From a bacterium 336/3 (GTDB lineage Bacteria; Bacteroidota; Bacteroidia; Cytophagales; Thermonemataceae): 64,000 nucleotides of DNA. Of this stretch, positions 35,468 through 44,990 are shown one piece after another. A program made the position numbers and the translations under genes. The DNA lies in NCBI GenBank assembly GCA_001281695.1, contig LJIE01000001.1:874107-938106 (forward strand), given 5' to 3'. The notes under the pieces were generated by a model. The model saw nothing but the letters and a program-made list of their open reading frames with translations, was not told where the DNA came from and searched no databases. Each line of letters opens with the position of its first letter. Within the stretch, counting starts at the first letter, position 1.

Positions 35468-36550
35468 ATGTTCAAAAATTTTAAATCTGTTAATAAATGT
35501 GCTTATGGACGTGGTAGTTTTGCCAAATTGGGTGAGATTATTTCTGAAAAACGCCATGAGAATCAGGGGTATTTTTTGTTTTTGGTAGATGATTATTTTC
35601 AAGATAAAGAAGAATTTAAAGCAAGAATTCCTGCTGAAAGCAATGATGTGGTGGAGTTTATCTACACCTCTGGAGAGGAGCCTAAAACATCTCAAATAGA
35701 CGAATTCAGAGATAGATTTTTATCTCAGAAAGGTCTTCCTGCTGGAGTAATTGGTATTGGTGGTGGAAGTATCATGGATATAGCCAAAGCCTTATCTTTG
35801 ATGTTTACCAATGAAGGCTCATCAGTTCAGTATCAGGGACTTAATCTGATTAAAAAACCAGGGATTTATCATGTGGGTGTACCTACTATTTCGGGTACAG
35901 GTGCAGAAGTATCTATGACAGCTGTACTCACTGGACCTACCAAAAAATTAGGTTTAAAATGTGATTGGACAGTTTTTGACCAAATTGTTCTTGACCCCGA
36001 TTTGATTGCCAGCGTACCAAGAAATGAGTGGTTTTATACAGGAATGGATACTTATATTCATTGTGTAGAATCTATGAATGGTCGCTTAAAAAACACATTT
36101 AGTGAGGCTTATGGTTACAAAGCCATTGAACTTTGTAAAGATGTGTATATCAATGAAGGTTATGGGCAAACTGCTGTCAACGATGAAAAACTGATGGTTG
36201 CTTCTTATTTTGGAGGATTAAGCCTTACTTATTCAGAAGTGGGAGTGTGTCATGCTCTTTCTTATGGGCTTTCGTATGTGTTTGGAACAAGACATTGTTT
36301 TGCAAATTGTGTGATATTCCCTCATTTAGGTGAATACTACCCAGAGGGTGTGAAGGAATTCAATGAAATGGTGGAGAAGAATAATATTTTTATCCCTAAA
36401 AATCTTTCTAAAGACTGGACTGATGCAGAAATCGAGAAAATGATTGATGTTTGTTGGGCACTCACTCACATGTGGAAACATGCTATTGGTGATGATTGGG
36501 AACAAAAGCTCACTCGTCAAAAATTAAAAGAATTGTATTTGAAAATGTAA
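35468..36550 (+). CDS. Iron-containing alcohol dehydrogenase, KdnB-like (Kdo 8-oxidase)
   Basis: Fe-ADH fold protein of 360 residues. The NAD-binding GIGGGSIMDIAKAL is seen near 96-109, the TISGTGAEVS loop near 140 and metal ligands in MDTYIHCVES, VGVCHALSYGLS and FGTRHCFAN. The whole sequence resembles KdnB, which oxidises C8 of Kdo on the route to 8-amino-Kdo in lipid A cores. The partner aminotransferase kdnA is not adjacent, so the assignment rests on likeness and on the neighbouring lpxH. A generic alcohol dehydrogenase is the alternative. Confidence 0.75.
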   Translation: MFKNFKSVNKCAYGRGSFAKLGEIISEKRHENQGYFLFLVDDYFQDKEEFKARIPAESNDVVEFIYTSGEEPKTSQIDEFRDRFLSQKGLPAGVIGIGGGSIMDIAKALSLMFTNEGSSVQYQGLNLIKKPGIYHVGVPTISGTGAEVSMTAVLTGPTKKLGLKCDWTVFDQIVLDPDLIASVPRNEWFYTGMDTYIHCVESMNGRLKNTFSEAYGYKAIELCKDVYINEGYGQTAVNDEKLMVASYFGGLSLTYSEVGVCHALSYGLSYVFGTRHCFANCVIFPHLGEYYPEGVKEFNEMVEKNNIFIPKNLSKDWTDAEIEKMIDVCWALTHMWKHAIGDDWEQKLTRQKLKELYLKM

Positions 36551-36556
36551 AATATA

Positions 36557-36578
36557 GGGCGATTTTTTCGCCCTTTTT
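36557..36578 (+). terminator. Rho-independent terminator
   Basis: GGGCGA (36557-36562), T-rich loop, TCGCCC (36568-36573), then TTTTT. It follows the KdnB-like gene by 7 bases. Confidence 0.82.
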
Positions 36579-36631
36579 AAATTAAAACCTATCAGGTTTT
36601 ATAAAATAATATTTTGTAACTTTTTGATTAA

Positions 36632-37402
36632 ATGCAATCCATAGAACTCAAACCCAACCAAAAAATATATTTTGCTTCTGACTTCCATTTGGGAGTACCT
36701 ACACTTGAAAAAAGCCAAGAACGTGAACGAAAAATAATTCGTTGGCTCGACTCCATTAAAACGGATGCTCAGGTAATTTTTTTGATGGGTGATATTTTTG
36801 ATTTTTGGTTCGAGTACAAACATGCCATCCCAAAGGGCATGATACGTTTTCAGGGAAAACTTGCTGAATTGGTGGATAGTGGCATACAAGTTGTATTTTT
36901 TACAGGAAACCACGATATGTGGCTTTTTGACTACTTTACAAAAGAATTGGGTATTCCTATTTACAGAAAACCTTTGGACGTAGTGATTGGAAACCAGACT
37001 TTTTATTTGGGACATGGTGATGGTTTGGGACCTGGTGATAGAAAATATAAAATCTTGAAAAAGATATTTGCCAATCCTGTTTGTCAGTGGTTATTTGGTT
37101 TTTTACACCCCAATGTGGGTATAGGAATTGCAAAATACTGGTCAAGACATAGCCGAATACAAAGTACCAAAAAAGGAGAAGAACACTTTTTAGGAGAAGG
37201 AGAGTGGCTTTGGACATATACCAAAGAACAGGAACAAAAAAAACACCGAGATTATTACGTTTTTGGACACAGACACTTGCCTCTTGACTTAAAAGTTGGT
37301 GAAAAAGCCAGATATATGAATTTAGGGGAATGGCTACATCATTGTACTTACGCTGTTTATGATGGTAAAGATTTGGTTTTGAAGACATTTGAAGAGAATT
37401 GA
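36632..37402 (+). CDS. lpxH: UDP-2,3-diacylglucosamine diphosphatase
   Basis: Calcineurin-like metallophosphatase of 256 residues that makes lipid X in lipid A synthesis at the inner-membrane surface. All metal motifs are present: SDFHLG (Asp/His), GDIFDFWFE, GNHD, LGHGDG and FGHRHLP. The Bacteroidota form, with GPGDRKYKILKKIFANP and W-rich middle, is clear. Its neighbour on the same strand is the KdnB-like enzyme, also of the lipid A/Kdo branch, though a terminator lies between them. Confidence 0.92.
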   Translation: MQSIELKPNQKIYFASDFHLGVPTLEKSQERERKIIRWLDSIKTDAQVIFLMGDIFDFWFEYKHAIPKGMIRFQGKLAELVDSGIQVVFFTGNHDMWLFDYFTKELGIPIYRKPLDVVIGNQTFYLGHGDGLGPGDRKYKILKKIFANPVCQWLFGFLHPNVGIGIAKYWSRHSRIQSTKKGEEHFLGEGEWLWTYTKEQEQKKHRDYYVFGHRHLPLDLKVGEKARYMNLGEWLHHCTYAVYDGKDLVLKTFEEN

Positions 37403-37426
37403 AAGACTTAAATTCTTTTCAAAAAA

Positions 37427-38380
37427 TTATGTTTTGCGTAATTTTTTTCTGATAAGCACAATAAGCAAGTAAATGATTAATGTTAATATCAGCAAGATAG
37501 GCTCAAGAGCAAAAACAAATCTTGAATATTCTATTTCTTCAGAATATGAACAACCATAAAAGAACTTTTGCTTTTTTATAATCGTATCGTTGTAAATTAA
37601 AAATTCAAAAACTTCACGATGGCAGGTAGAGAGTGTACCTACCCTAATAATCACGTAAGTATACGCCTTGTCATACAAAACAGCATGAGGCATTGTGGGG
37701 TCGTTTGCGTTTATAAGAGTTGTGTGATGACCATCTATGCTGGCTCCAAACTTAATAAACAATCCACTTAACGAATCGTGTTGTTTTTTAAAGAATCCTG
37801 TGTTTTCTATCTTTTTTAGAATTTGTTGTATCTCTTTATCAGAAGTTTTAGCAGTTTTTGATTTATAAATTTTCTCATAGTTGGATAAATAATAATCATA
37901 GTATTTACCTTCTAATATCATTAAGAAAGGTCTTTCATAAATCTGATAGTAGTAATCAGGATTTAAGCTAGAATCAAAAAAAGAAAATAGATTGGTATCT
38001 TTGCTGATTTGATTATTTTTTAAATGAGTAATGGAAAGAAATTGGTTTGCCTCTTTTAACTCACTAAAAACGGAGGGTCTTTTGGAGAAATACCCCCACG
38101 AATTAAAATTGAGAATTCCGCATACTAAACTTGTTACAACCAAACAAGGGAAGAATACCTTTCCAAAATTGATAAAAAATAGAGATTCTCTCAGCAATAA
38201 AGCACTTAATGTGCCTATTAAAATGGGTAGAAGATAACTAATAAAAAACCAAAAAGAATCATTGGTTGCGTTGTAATAAATAAACTCAAAGGTCTTGCTC
38301 CATGCGAAAATCAATGTAAAAAACCTTATTAAAACATAAAATATTGAACTTATGGCAATAACTTGGTAAGCTTTTTTCAT
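37427..38380 (-). CDS. Membrane protein of unknown function
   Basis: Protein of 317 residues with three N-terminal membrane segments (about 8-27, 41-64, 74-94), a long extracytoplasmic domain (about 95-285) and one C-terminal membrane helix (FALEPILLILTLIIYLLIVLI). A very basic end (RKKLRKT) follows. The middle domain holds Tyr-rich stretches (SLNPDYYYQIYERPF) and one SxCHREVFEF segment. No family recognised and no operon partner: it converges with lpxH and is divergent to crcB. Confidence 0.65.
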   Translation of the reverse strand: MKKAYQVIAISSIFYVLIRFFTLIFAWSKTFEFIYYNATNDSFWFFISYLLPILIGTLSALLLRESLFFINFGKVFFPCLVVTSLVCGILNFNSWGYFSKRPSVFSELKEANQFLSITHLKNNQISKDTNLFSFFDSSLNPDYYYQIYERPFLMILEGKYYDYYLSNYEKIYKSKTAKTSDKEIQQILKKIENTGFFKKQHDSLSGLFIKFGASIDGHHTTLINANDPTMPHAVLYDKAYTYVIIRVGTLSTCHREVFEFLIYNDTIIKKQKFFYGCSYSEEIEYSRFVFALEPILLILTLIIYLLIVLIRKKLRKT

Positions 38381-38468
38381 AGAAAAATTAACTTAGAACT
38401 TTTGATAGTAATTGAGCTTAAAAGTAAATATTTTTATAATTTTATCTTCTTAATAAATTATACTATTT

Positions 38469-38828
38469 ATGTGGAAAGAATTTCTTTGGGTGTTTGTTGG
38501 TGGTGGGGTAGGAAGCGTGGTGAGGTATGGAATAACACTTCTGACTCAATATTTGAACTGGCAAAAATTTCCTTATAATACCTTGATAGTAAATACCATA
38601 GGAGCTTTTCTGATAGGCTTGTTTTTCGGAATGTACCAAGAGCCTGCCACTAGAAACAAACTGATTATAGTAACAGGCTTTTTGGGAGGGTTTACAACTT
38701 TTTCAGCTTTTAGTTATGAAACTTTTGTATTAGCTCAAAAATCTATGCTATTAGCCGTTTTAAATGTATTAGCTAATGTTTGCCTCACTCTATTGTTGGT
38801 TTGGCTGGGTTATAAATTAACTTCTTAA
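38469..38828 (+). CDS. crcB: Fluoride channel CrcB/Fluc
   Basis: Fluoride exporter subunit of 119 residues with four membrane helices. The pore Asn in [16 protein letters not shown] and the signature [15 protein letters not shown] (with the stacked Phe and Na-site region) are intact. It works as an antiparallel dimer. No fluoride riboswitch is visible in the 88 bases before it. Its last 12 bases overlap the 3' end of the convergent pdxJ. Confidence 0.95.
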   Translation: MWKEFLWVFVGGGVGSVVRYGITLLTQYLNWQKFPYNTLIVNTIGAFLIGLFFGMYQEPATRNKLIIVTGFLGGFTTFSAFSYETFVLAQKSMLLAVLNVLANVCLTLLLVWLGYKLTS

Positions 38829-39533
38829 AGACCTCAAATACAATTGAATCGTATTTTCTAAGCCTAAATACAAAGCATCGCAGACTAACGCATGCCCAAT
38901 CGAGACTTCTAATAAATGAGGCACACTCTGATGGAAATAATATAAATTCTCTAAACTCAAATCGTGTCCTGCATTGATGCCTAAACCTAAACTATGAGCA
39001 ATTTCAGCAGCTTTTTTATAAGGTATTACTGCATTCAATGGGTTTTGATCAAAATGATGAGCGTAAGGCTCTGTATAAAGCTCAATTCGGTCTGTGCCTA
39101 TTTTGGCAGCACCTTCAATAGTTTCCTGAGAGGTATCTGTAAATAATGAAACTCGAATACCAGCATTTTTTAATTCTGCCACAATTTCTTTCAAAAAACT
39201 TTGATGCTTAATAGTATCCCAGCCAGCATTTGATGTAAGTACATTGGGAGCATCAGGGACAAGCGTAGCTTGTGTGGGTTTTACTTTCAAAACTAAATCA
39301 AGCCATTGTCTATCAGGGTAGCCTTCAATATTAAACTCTGTGGTAATGAGTGGAGCAATATCTAAAACATCCTGATAACGAATATGCCTTTCATCTGGAC
39401 GTGGGTGAACTGTAACACCCTCAGCTCCAAAATTTTGAATATCTGTTGTTACTTTCTGAATATCAGGATTATTGCCCCCTCTTGCATTACGGATAGTGGC
39501 AAATTTATTGATGTTTACACTTAGTTTTGTCAT
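38817..39533 (-). CDS. pdxJ: Pyridoxine 5'-phosphate synthase
   Basis: Final step of the DXP-dependent vitamin B6 route, joining 1-deoxyxylulose-5-phosphate with aminoacetone phosphate. TIM-barrel of 238 residues with the family motifs [38 protein letters not shown] and [13 protein letters not shown]. The 3' end overlaps the crcB end by 12 bases on the other strand. Confidence 0.96.
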   Translation of the reverse strand: MTKLSVNINKFATIRNARGGNNPDIQKVTTDIQNFGAEGVTVHPRPDERHIRYQDVLDIAPLITTEFNIEGYPDRQWLDLVLKVKPTQATLVPDAPNVLTSNAGWDTIKHQSFLKEIVAELKNAGIRVSLFTDTSQETIEGAAKIGTDRIELYTEPYAHHFDQNPLNAVIPYKKAAEIAHSLGLGINAGHDLSLENLYYFHQSVPHLLEVSIGHALVCDALYLGLENTIQLYLRSLRS

Positions 39534-39558
39534 GGCTTGTTGAAGTAGGAATCCAAGA

Positions 39559-39566
39559 CAAATTTA
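39559..39566 (-). promoter_or_regulatory. -7 element of pdxJ
   Basis: TAAATTTG on the minus strand (CAAATTTA at 39559-39566) matches TAnnTTTG and lies 25 bases before the ATG. The -33 position does not match TTTG, so the promoter call is moderate. Confidence 0.4.
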
Positions 39567-39574
39567 ATAAAAGT

Positions 39575-40234
39575 TTAGTTTTTTTCAGTCTTAAAATCGT
39601 CTATTTGTTCTAGAGCTTTCATGGCATTCAATAAAGGAGTCCATTCTTTTCCTTTAAATATTAATAAAAACCATTTTTTGTCTCTGTTTTCTTTTTTGAT
39701 ATTCAGAAATAACCAAACAGCCACATACACAAATATAGATATAACGCTCATTTGTAAAGCAAAAACCCAGAGGTTTTCAAACACATAATCACCCCAATAA
39801 AAAGTTGTCCAAAGTGGTAGCTGTAAAAATAATATTCGTGTCACCCATAGAGTAGAAGCCTGTAAACGAGTAATTTGTTCTTGTGTTTGGATAATGGAAT
39901 GGCTTATATCTATATTGTGGATTAAATACATTTGGTATAAATACACTCCAATTGCAATTTTTGTAATAAGACTTTGCAAACCTGCTGAAATCAAAAAGAA
40001 AATACTTGTAGAACTAAAAGCATACAATGTTAAATTGATGACAATATAATCCACCATTAACACCCATAAAACACCTATTATAATCGTAAATATTTTTATA
40101 GGCTTCATAGAAGAGATAAAAGACTGAGCTTTCAGCGTACTAATTTCTTCAGTTTGTTGTTTATTTATCAGCAATACATCTTCCAATTTCTGATGATAAG
40201 ATTGCCACATTTGTTTTAAATTAAATTCTTCCAT
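39575..40234 (-). CDS. Membrane protein paired with sigma factor
   Basis: Protein of 219 residues: cytosolic start MEEFNLKQMWQSYHQKLEDVLLINKQQTEEI, four membrane helices (about 45-63, 68-100, 128-146, 152-172), then a charged tail. Bacteroidota often code this type just after an ECF sigma gene, and the cytosolic N-terminus could bind the sigma factor as an anti-sigma domain. This role is inferred from position. It begins 4 bases after the sigma gene. Confidence 0.75.
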   Translation of the reverse strand: MEEFNLKQMWQSYHQKLEDVLLINKQQTEEISTLKAQSFISSMKPIKIFTIIIGVLWVLMVDYIVINLTLYAFSSTSIFFLISAGLQSLITKIAIGVYLYQMYLIHNIDISHSIIQTQEQITRLQASTLWVTRILFLQLPLWTTFYWGDYVFENLWVFALQMSVISIFVYVAVWLFLNIKKENRDKKWFLLIFKGKEWTPLLNAMKALEQIDDFKTEKN

Positions 40235-40238
40235 AGTT

Positions 40239-40739
40239 TTAAAAATTTGAATGTTTTGAGAATTGTAGTTTCAGTTTTTCTTTAATTCTGCCTACTTTGG
40301 TAGCTACATTGGTTACAGAAATTCCTAAAATATCTGCAATTTCTGCATGAGTCTTATCTTCCAAATAAAGTAAAATCAGGGCTTTATCAAGTTCTTTTAA
40401 TTCACTAATAAATTGTTCTAAAAGACTGATTTGTTGTTCTTTTTGAGGTGTTTGTTCTTCCTGAATCTGAAAAACTTGTTTGTTTAAAGGAACATCTTTA
40501 GATTTTTTAATAGAGCCTTTTCGATAAAATGAAATAGCAACATTCAGGGCTATCCGATATAGCCAAGTGGAAATTTTAACACTTTGATTGTATTTGGGAA
40601 GAGCTCTCCATACTTGTATCATCATTTCTTGTACAAGGTCTTGTCTATCAAGTTCACCAAAACAATAAGTACGAGCTATTTTTAAAAAAATGCCCTTATG
40701 CTCTTCTATAATATCCTGAAACCACTGACTATAATCCAT
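40239..40739 (-). CDS. ECF-like RNA polymerase sigma factor
   Basis: Sigma-70 family factor of 166 residues. Region 2 is FLKIARTYCFGELDRQDLVQEMMIQVWRALPKYNQSVKISTWLYRIALNVAI, and region 4 is LDKALILLYLEDKTHAEIADILGISVTNVATKVGRIKEKL. Cotranscribed with the membrane protein downstream (4-base gap). No copy of the CGTCT promoter motif used by the other sigma locus was found before it. Confidence 0.92.
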   Translation of the reverse strand: MDYSQWFQDIIEEHKGIFLKIARTYCFGELDRQDLVQEMMIQVWRALPKYNQSVKISTWLYRIALNVAISFYRKGSIKKSKDVPLNKQVFQIQEEQTPQKEQQISLLEQFISELKELDKALILLYLEDKTHAEIADILGISVTNVATKVGRIKEKLKLQFSKHSNF

Positions 40740-40845
40740 AAAGACAATTGTAATTAAAAAAAATCATAAAAAAACGAATAACAGAGTGAGACAATTTCTT
40801 CTCTATTATTCGTAGGTTTTGTGATTTAATCACACTTTTTTAAAA

Positions 40846-42177
40846 CTATTTTTTATTTCTTAAAACAGTATCTGTATAACCATCATCCCAATACATCTTA
40901 AACGAATTACAGAAACCATTCTCATCAAAAATAAACTCAATTTGATAATCATTGCCAATTTGATAAAGTATTTGGGTAATACCAATCATTTTTTCAGGAC
41001 TTTTATAATTTTTTTTATCCATAAATAGTAACTGATTATCTTTAAGGGTTACTTCAAAATAGTCGTATTCACCTACAAGTTTTGATGCAATAGAAGGATT
41101 AAGAGTGAATACAATACTTTTTGATTTAAGAAAATTGATTAGAAAATTAATTTGATTTTTCTCAGTATCTGATTTTGCAGCATTTTTTTTATCCTCTAAA
41201 ATAAGACCTTGAGCTGTAAGTAAGGCATTTTCTTCTGGTATTTGTATTTTTGGAATGATTCCTTTTCCTTCCCAATCTGTTTTTGTTATCACATGCTCAG
41301 AACGTGAATAAGGTATAAAACCTACAAATCCATTGCTTAGACTAAAACTTCGTGTCAAATGAGCTCCACCTCTTGTGATTTCTCCTACTATTGTGGCATT
41401 TTTTAGGTTTTGCAAATTATAGGCAAAACTCTCTGCTGCAGAGAAAGTTCTTTCACTAGTGAGTATGTAAATGGGCATTTTCATAACCAACCCTCTTGTT
41501 TTTTTTGAATGGTTTTCAATATATTGATCATTCCATTTATTATCAATTCTATTAAAACGTCTACCTGTATAAGTTTTGGAACTGAAAAAATAGTTTAAAA
41601 CTTCACCAGCAACCAGTCCATTTCCTCCAAAATTATTTCTTAAATCAATAATTAATGCATCTGTATTAGCTACAAATTGCATAGCAGCATGAATAGTTTC
41701 ACTGGTTGCTTGACTGGGAACAGCAAAACCATTTAACTGAATATAGCCAATATTTGAGGGTAAAATTTCTACTTTTCTGAAATGGAAATTTTTCTTCTTG
41801 TCTTTTTCAATATCTTCTGTTGTTATTTTCTCAGCTCCTTTTTTTGAAGATAAAAATTCTATTATTTCTTTTTCAAGTTCAAAGTCATAATCAATTCTGA
41901 GGTGTTTATCATGGTAAATAGAACGAATATCTTTGTTTATTTGACGAGCCAAATCATTTGGTCTTTTCAATGTGTCATATACACCTTTTTTATTTTGCTC
42001 TTTGATAAAGTCAGTCATAAGTTTTGCCTTTTCAGGGAAAACTTAGTTTTTATCTAATGCTTTGCAAATATTATCAACCACTGTATTTTTAGTTTTTAAG
42101 TCCATTAACTTGGTTTGTCCTATTGACACAATGTGGACAAAAACAAAAAAAATTAAAGAAAAGATGCTGTTTTTCAT
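40846..42177 (-). pseudogene. S41 (tail-specific/IRBP-type) peptidase gene interrupted by one in-frame TAA
   Basis: Two pieces in the same frame add up to one S41 peptidase. The first (42177-42046) codes a signal peptide (MKNSIFSLIFFVFVHIVSIG) and the start of the IRBP-like N-terminal domain, ending NICKALDKN. A TAA at 42045-42043 follows, and the very next codons give VFPEKAKLMTDFI, continuing without a frame change to 40846. The family usually reads Asn-Tyr-Val-Phe-Pro-Glu-Lys-Ala here, so the TAA replaces a Tyr codon. The rest is intact, including the catalytic Ser in TFSAAESFAYNL. Without readthrough, a downstream start at 42018 would make a 390-residue protein lacking signal peptide, probably stranded in the cytosol. 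Confidence 0.85.
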
Positions 42178-42400
42178 TTTGTTATTAGTTTTTGTTCGAA
42201 ATAATTTTGGAAAGAATAATTTATAAATATTCAACCTTATTCAAAGGTCAAATTTTGTTATTAATGATATGCTTAAGATATTTTTATAATATCATCTTTG
42301 TAAATAGAGAAAATAGGTAATAAGTTTTTGTGATTTGTATTTGATGTAAATATAATTGATATATCAAATATAAAGAAAAAAAATAATAAAATTTTATTAT

Positions 42401-43894
42401 TTAATTTTTATTTATTCTTTTCGCTTCACCTGAAAATTCTCCATTGTTTTTGATAAGAATAGTGTCTTTATCTAAAAATGTAACAGAGTAGTTTCTTGAT
42501 AATACAAAAGCAGTATTTTCAGATGAGAAATATAGCTTTTCAGGTGTACCATCATTGCTATTTTGGATATAGAACTGATTATTATTCTTTGTAATGGAAA
42601 TATTAAATTCTTTTTTTAGAGTTTTGAGGGTATAACTACCTGTTAAAATATCATTTGATTTGATATTTGGTTGAATAACAGTCTTATATTGATAACTTAC
42701 ATAGTTCTCCCAATGAAAAGTAGTGGCAATGCTATTTAATATTTCAAGGATTATTCCTGCGTAAGAAGTATTTACAATAATTACAGCCCCATCTTTTCCA
42801 TCAAGACTTCCTATATATACAGATGTATAGCCATCTATGCTACCCGCATGTGTAAAATATTGTCTGTTTCCTTTTTCAAACAACATGATACCCAAACCAT
42901 TTTTATAAGGTACATCTAAATTGCCATCGTAGGTTTTTTCACCTAATTGTGGTGTAAACATTTTTTGAATAGTTTCTTTTTTGAGAAATGTATTATCTTT
43001 TTCATTATAAGCATTTTGAATTGCAATAACCATTTTTGCAATATCATCAGTAGTAGAAACTAATCCTCCCTCAGCCTGACAAGGAAAAACCCAAGAAGGC
43101 ACAACTTCATAATCATATACATAACCACGAGCCAATTTTTCTTCTTGTACATTATTTAACTTTACTGCAAAAGTACTATTATTCATTTGTAAAGGTCTAA
43201 AAATACTATTGGTTAACAAACGGTTATAATCCGTATCAAAATTATCAGACAATATTTTTTGAATAATACAGATTGCTTGGTTAGAATACTGATAATCTTC
43301 ATTGGGTTTACGGATGCTAATAGCACCCTTTCCTAAAGCGGGTTTTTCGCCTTTTACAATTTGTGTAATATTTGGTAAAGGTTTGTTATGTGTGTAATCC
43401 CCTGAAGCTCCATCATCCCTAATAATACCTGCAGTGTGGCTTAATAAGTTAGCAATTGTAATTTTTTGTCCTTTTGAAAATTTATTTTCCTTAAAACTTC
43501 CATCTTTTATATACTCTCTAAAATCAGTATTAAGTGAAAGTTTACCTTGTTCAATTAATTTCATCACACACAATGCATTGGCAGTCTTACTAATTGAAGC
43601 AAAATGAAATAACGTTGAACTATCTGCTTTTGTATTTTTTGAGATATCAGCTAATCCATAACTTTTGGATAGAACAATATTTCCATTTTTAATTACTGAA
43701 ATAGCTACTGAGGGAACTTTTCTAAGTTTCATTCTATCAACAATATGATAATGCGTAATTGCACTATCTTTAAGTTGATTAGTTGTGCTTAATCCATTTT
43801 CAAACTTTATAACTAAATTTTTATTCTCTTGTGAAAATATCTTGTGATTTAGAATAAAAAGAATAAAGATAAATACCAAGAATATCTTCTGCAT
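42401..43894 (-). CDS. Beta-lactamase-fold serine hydrolase (class C/PBP4* type)
   Basis: Exported hydrolase of 497 residues with a signal peptide (to FSQ, about residue 21). The three active-site elements are present: SxxK as SISK in FHFASISKTANAL, the Tyr motif YSN in DYQYSNQAIC, and the third box as HAG in YFTHAGSIDGYTS. A C-terminal extension (about 395-497) is a lipocalin-like domain. Such proteins are D-amino-peptidases or esterases more often than real beta-lactamases. It lies on the same strand as, and 223 bases before, the broken S41 gene. Confidence 0.88.
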   Translation of the reverse strand: MQKIFLVFIFILFILNHKIFSQENKNLVIKFENGLSTTNQLKDSAITHYHIVDRMKLRKVPSVAISVIKNGNIVLSKSYGLADISKNTKADSSTLFHFASISKTANALCVMKLIEQGKLSLNTDFREYIKDGSFKENKFSKGQKITIANLLSHTAGIIRDDGASGDYTHNKPLPNITQIVKGEKPALGKGAISIRKPNEDYQYSNQAICIIQKILSDNFDTDYNRLLTNSIFRPLQMNNSTFAVKLNNVQEEKLARGYVYDYEVVPSWVFPCQAEGGLVSTTDDIAKMVIAIQNAYNEKDNTFLKKETIQKMFTPQLGEKTYDGNLDVPYKNGLGIMLFEKGNRQYFTHAGSIDGYTSVYIGSLDGKDGAVIIVNTSYAGIILEILNSIATTFHWENYVSYQYKTVIQPNIKSNDILTGSYTLKTLKKEFNISITKNNNQFYIQNSNDGTPEKLYFSSENTAFVLSRNYSVTFLDKDTILIKNNGEFSGEAKRINKN

Positions 43895-43977
43895 TTAATT
43901 TTAATTATTAATATTATAAAATATAGGCTTTTTATTCTATTATTTTAAAGTGTATATAAAATTTGAATTAATAAGCT

Positions 43978-44487
43978 TTATTCAAATTCTATTAAAACCT
44001 TATTCTTTTCTACATTTTCTCCTTGTTTAATTTTAATAGCCTTAATAGTGGCATCTGTAGGCGATTTGATTACATTTTCCATCTTCATTGCCTCCAAAAT
44101 GAGCAAAATATCTCCTTTTTGTACTTTCTGACCTACTTCAATCTTAATATTTATAATCAGTCCAGGCATGGGAGCTTTCACTTGATTTACTTTAACAGAA
44201 GCTGTACTATTCAACCCCATTTTTTCCAAAAGTAAATCCATACGATCTTTGGCTGTATAATCAAAAACTTCTCCATTGATTTTCAACTGGAAACTTTTCT
44301 CTTGGAAATCAGCTTTTACTACTTCTATTGTAAACGATTGGTCTTGGTGTACTACATGAAAAGTAGAATCATTGAGCGTTGTAAAATCCCAATCAAATGC
44401 TTCTTGGTTGATTATTTTCTGATCTTGAGAGGTTTCTACTTCAAAATTTGTTTGCTCATTCCCATGATTTAGTGTAATTTTATGCAT
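43978..44487 (-). CDS. Biotin/lipoyl carrier protein of an acyl-CoA carboxylase
   Basis: Protein of 169 residues with the C-terminal biotinyl domain: KAPMPGLIINIKIEVGQKVQKGDILLILEAMKMEN, where the Lys of AMKM carries biotin. The N-terminal part (about 1-90) is the linker region found in the carboxyl-carrier subunits of propionyl- or acetyl-CoA carboxylase in Bacteroidota (INGEVFDYTAKDRMDLLLEKMG). Carboxylase genes are not adjacent in the window. I take the ATG at 44487; the frame is open further upstream but runs through the opposing gene. Confidence 0.9.
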   Translation of the reverse strand: MHKITLNHGNEQTNFEVETSQDQKIINQEAFDWDFTTLNDSTFHVVHQDQSFTIEVVKADFQEKSFQLKINGEVFDYTAKDRMDLLLEKMGLNSTASVKVNQVKAPMPGLIINIKIEVGQKVQKGDILLILEAMKMENVIKSPTDATIKAIKIKQGENVEKNKVLIEFE

Positions 44488-44505
44488 AAATTTATCGAAG
44501 ACCTT

Positions 44506-44832
44506 ATGAGTGTGTTGAGAAAGGTAATAAAACAAATAAAAAAAATTCATTTGCCCAAATTTACAAAGAATTTTTACTTTATGACAGGCTTTGCTTTGTT
44601 TGTTTGGATGCTCTTTTTTGATGTAAATGATTTTATCAGTCAATATAAATGGAAAAAACGCCAAGACCGACTGCTGAAAGAAAAAATATATTATGAAGAA
44701 TTAAATAATTCGCTCAAACAACAAATGAAAGATTACACTGAATCTGAAAATTTTGAGCGATTTGCTCGTGAAAAACACTTGCTTCAAAAGCCTAACGAAG
44801 ACGTATTTGTCATTGTAGAAGAGGAAGAATAA
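44506..44832 (+). CDS. DivIC/FtsB-type septum formation initiator
   Basis: Bitopic cell-division protein: one membrane helix (FYFMTGFALFVWMLFFDVNDF) followed by a periplasmic coiled coil (KKRQDRLLKEKIYYEELNNSLKQQMKDYT) and the family box FERFAREKHLLQKPNEDVFVIV. I prefer the ATG at 44506 (108 residues) over the one at 44482, because the latter would overlap the start codon of the divergent gene. Either way at most 18 bases separate the two divergent genes. Confidence 0.87.
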   Translation: MSVLRKVIKQIKKIHLPKFTKNFYFMTGFALFVWMLFFDVNDFISQYKWKKRQDRLLKEKIYYEELNNSLKQQMKDYTESENFERFAREKHLLQKPNEDVFVIVEEEE

Positions 44833-44990
44833 CAAATTTCTTCAAACTTTTTAGTTTAGAATAATGTTAGTTTAGTATCTGTTTGAGTTTTCAGAAAAAA
44901 GTGTTTGATGACTGCTCTTTCTTAACATTTTGCTCAAAAAACAGATACATTTTCTTGTTCTTGATACATCACATCTAATATTTTAATTCT

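Noticed and set aside
38381-38468. Fluoride riboswitch before crcB
   Set aside because: The 88-bp leader is AT-rich and shows no pseudoknot-like conserved segment of that riboswitch class.
42401-43894. Antibiotic-resistance class C beta-lactamase
   Set aside because: The motifs fit the broad serine-hydrolase family with a C-terminal lipocalin-like part and an HAG third box in place of KTG; no evidence for beta-lactam hydrolysis.
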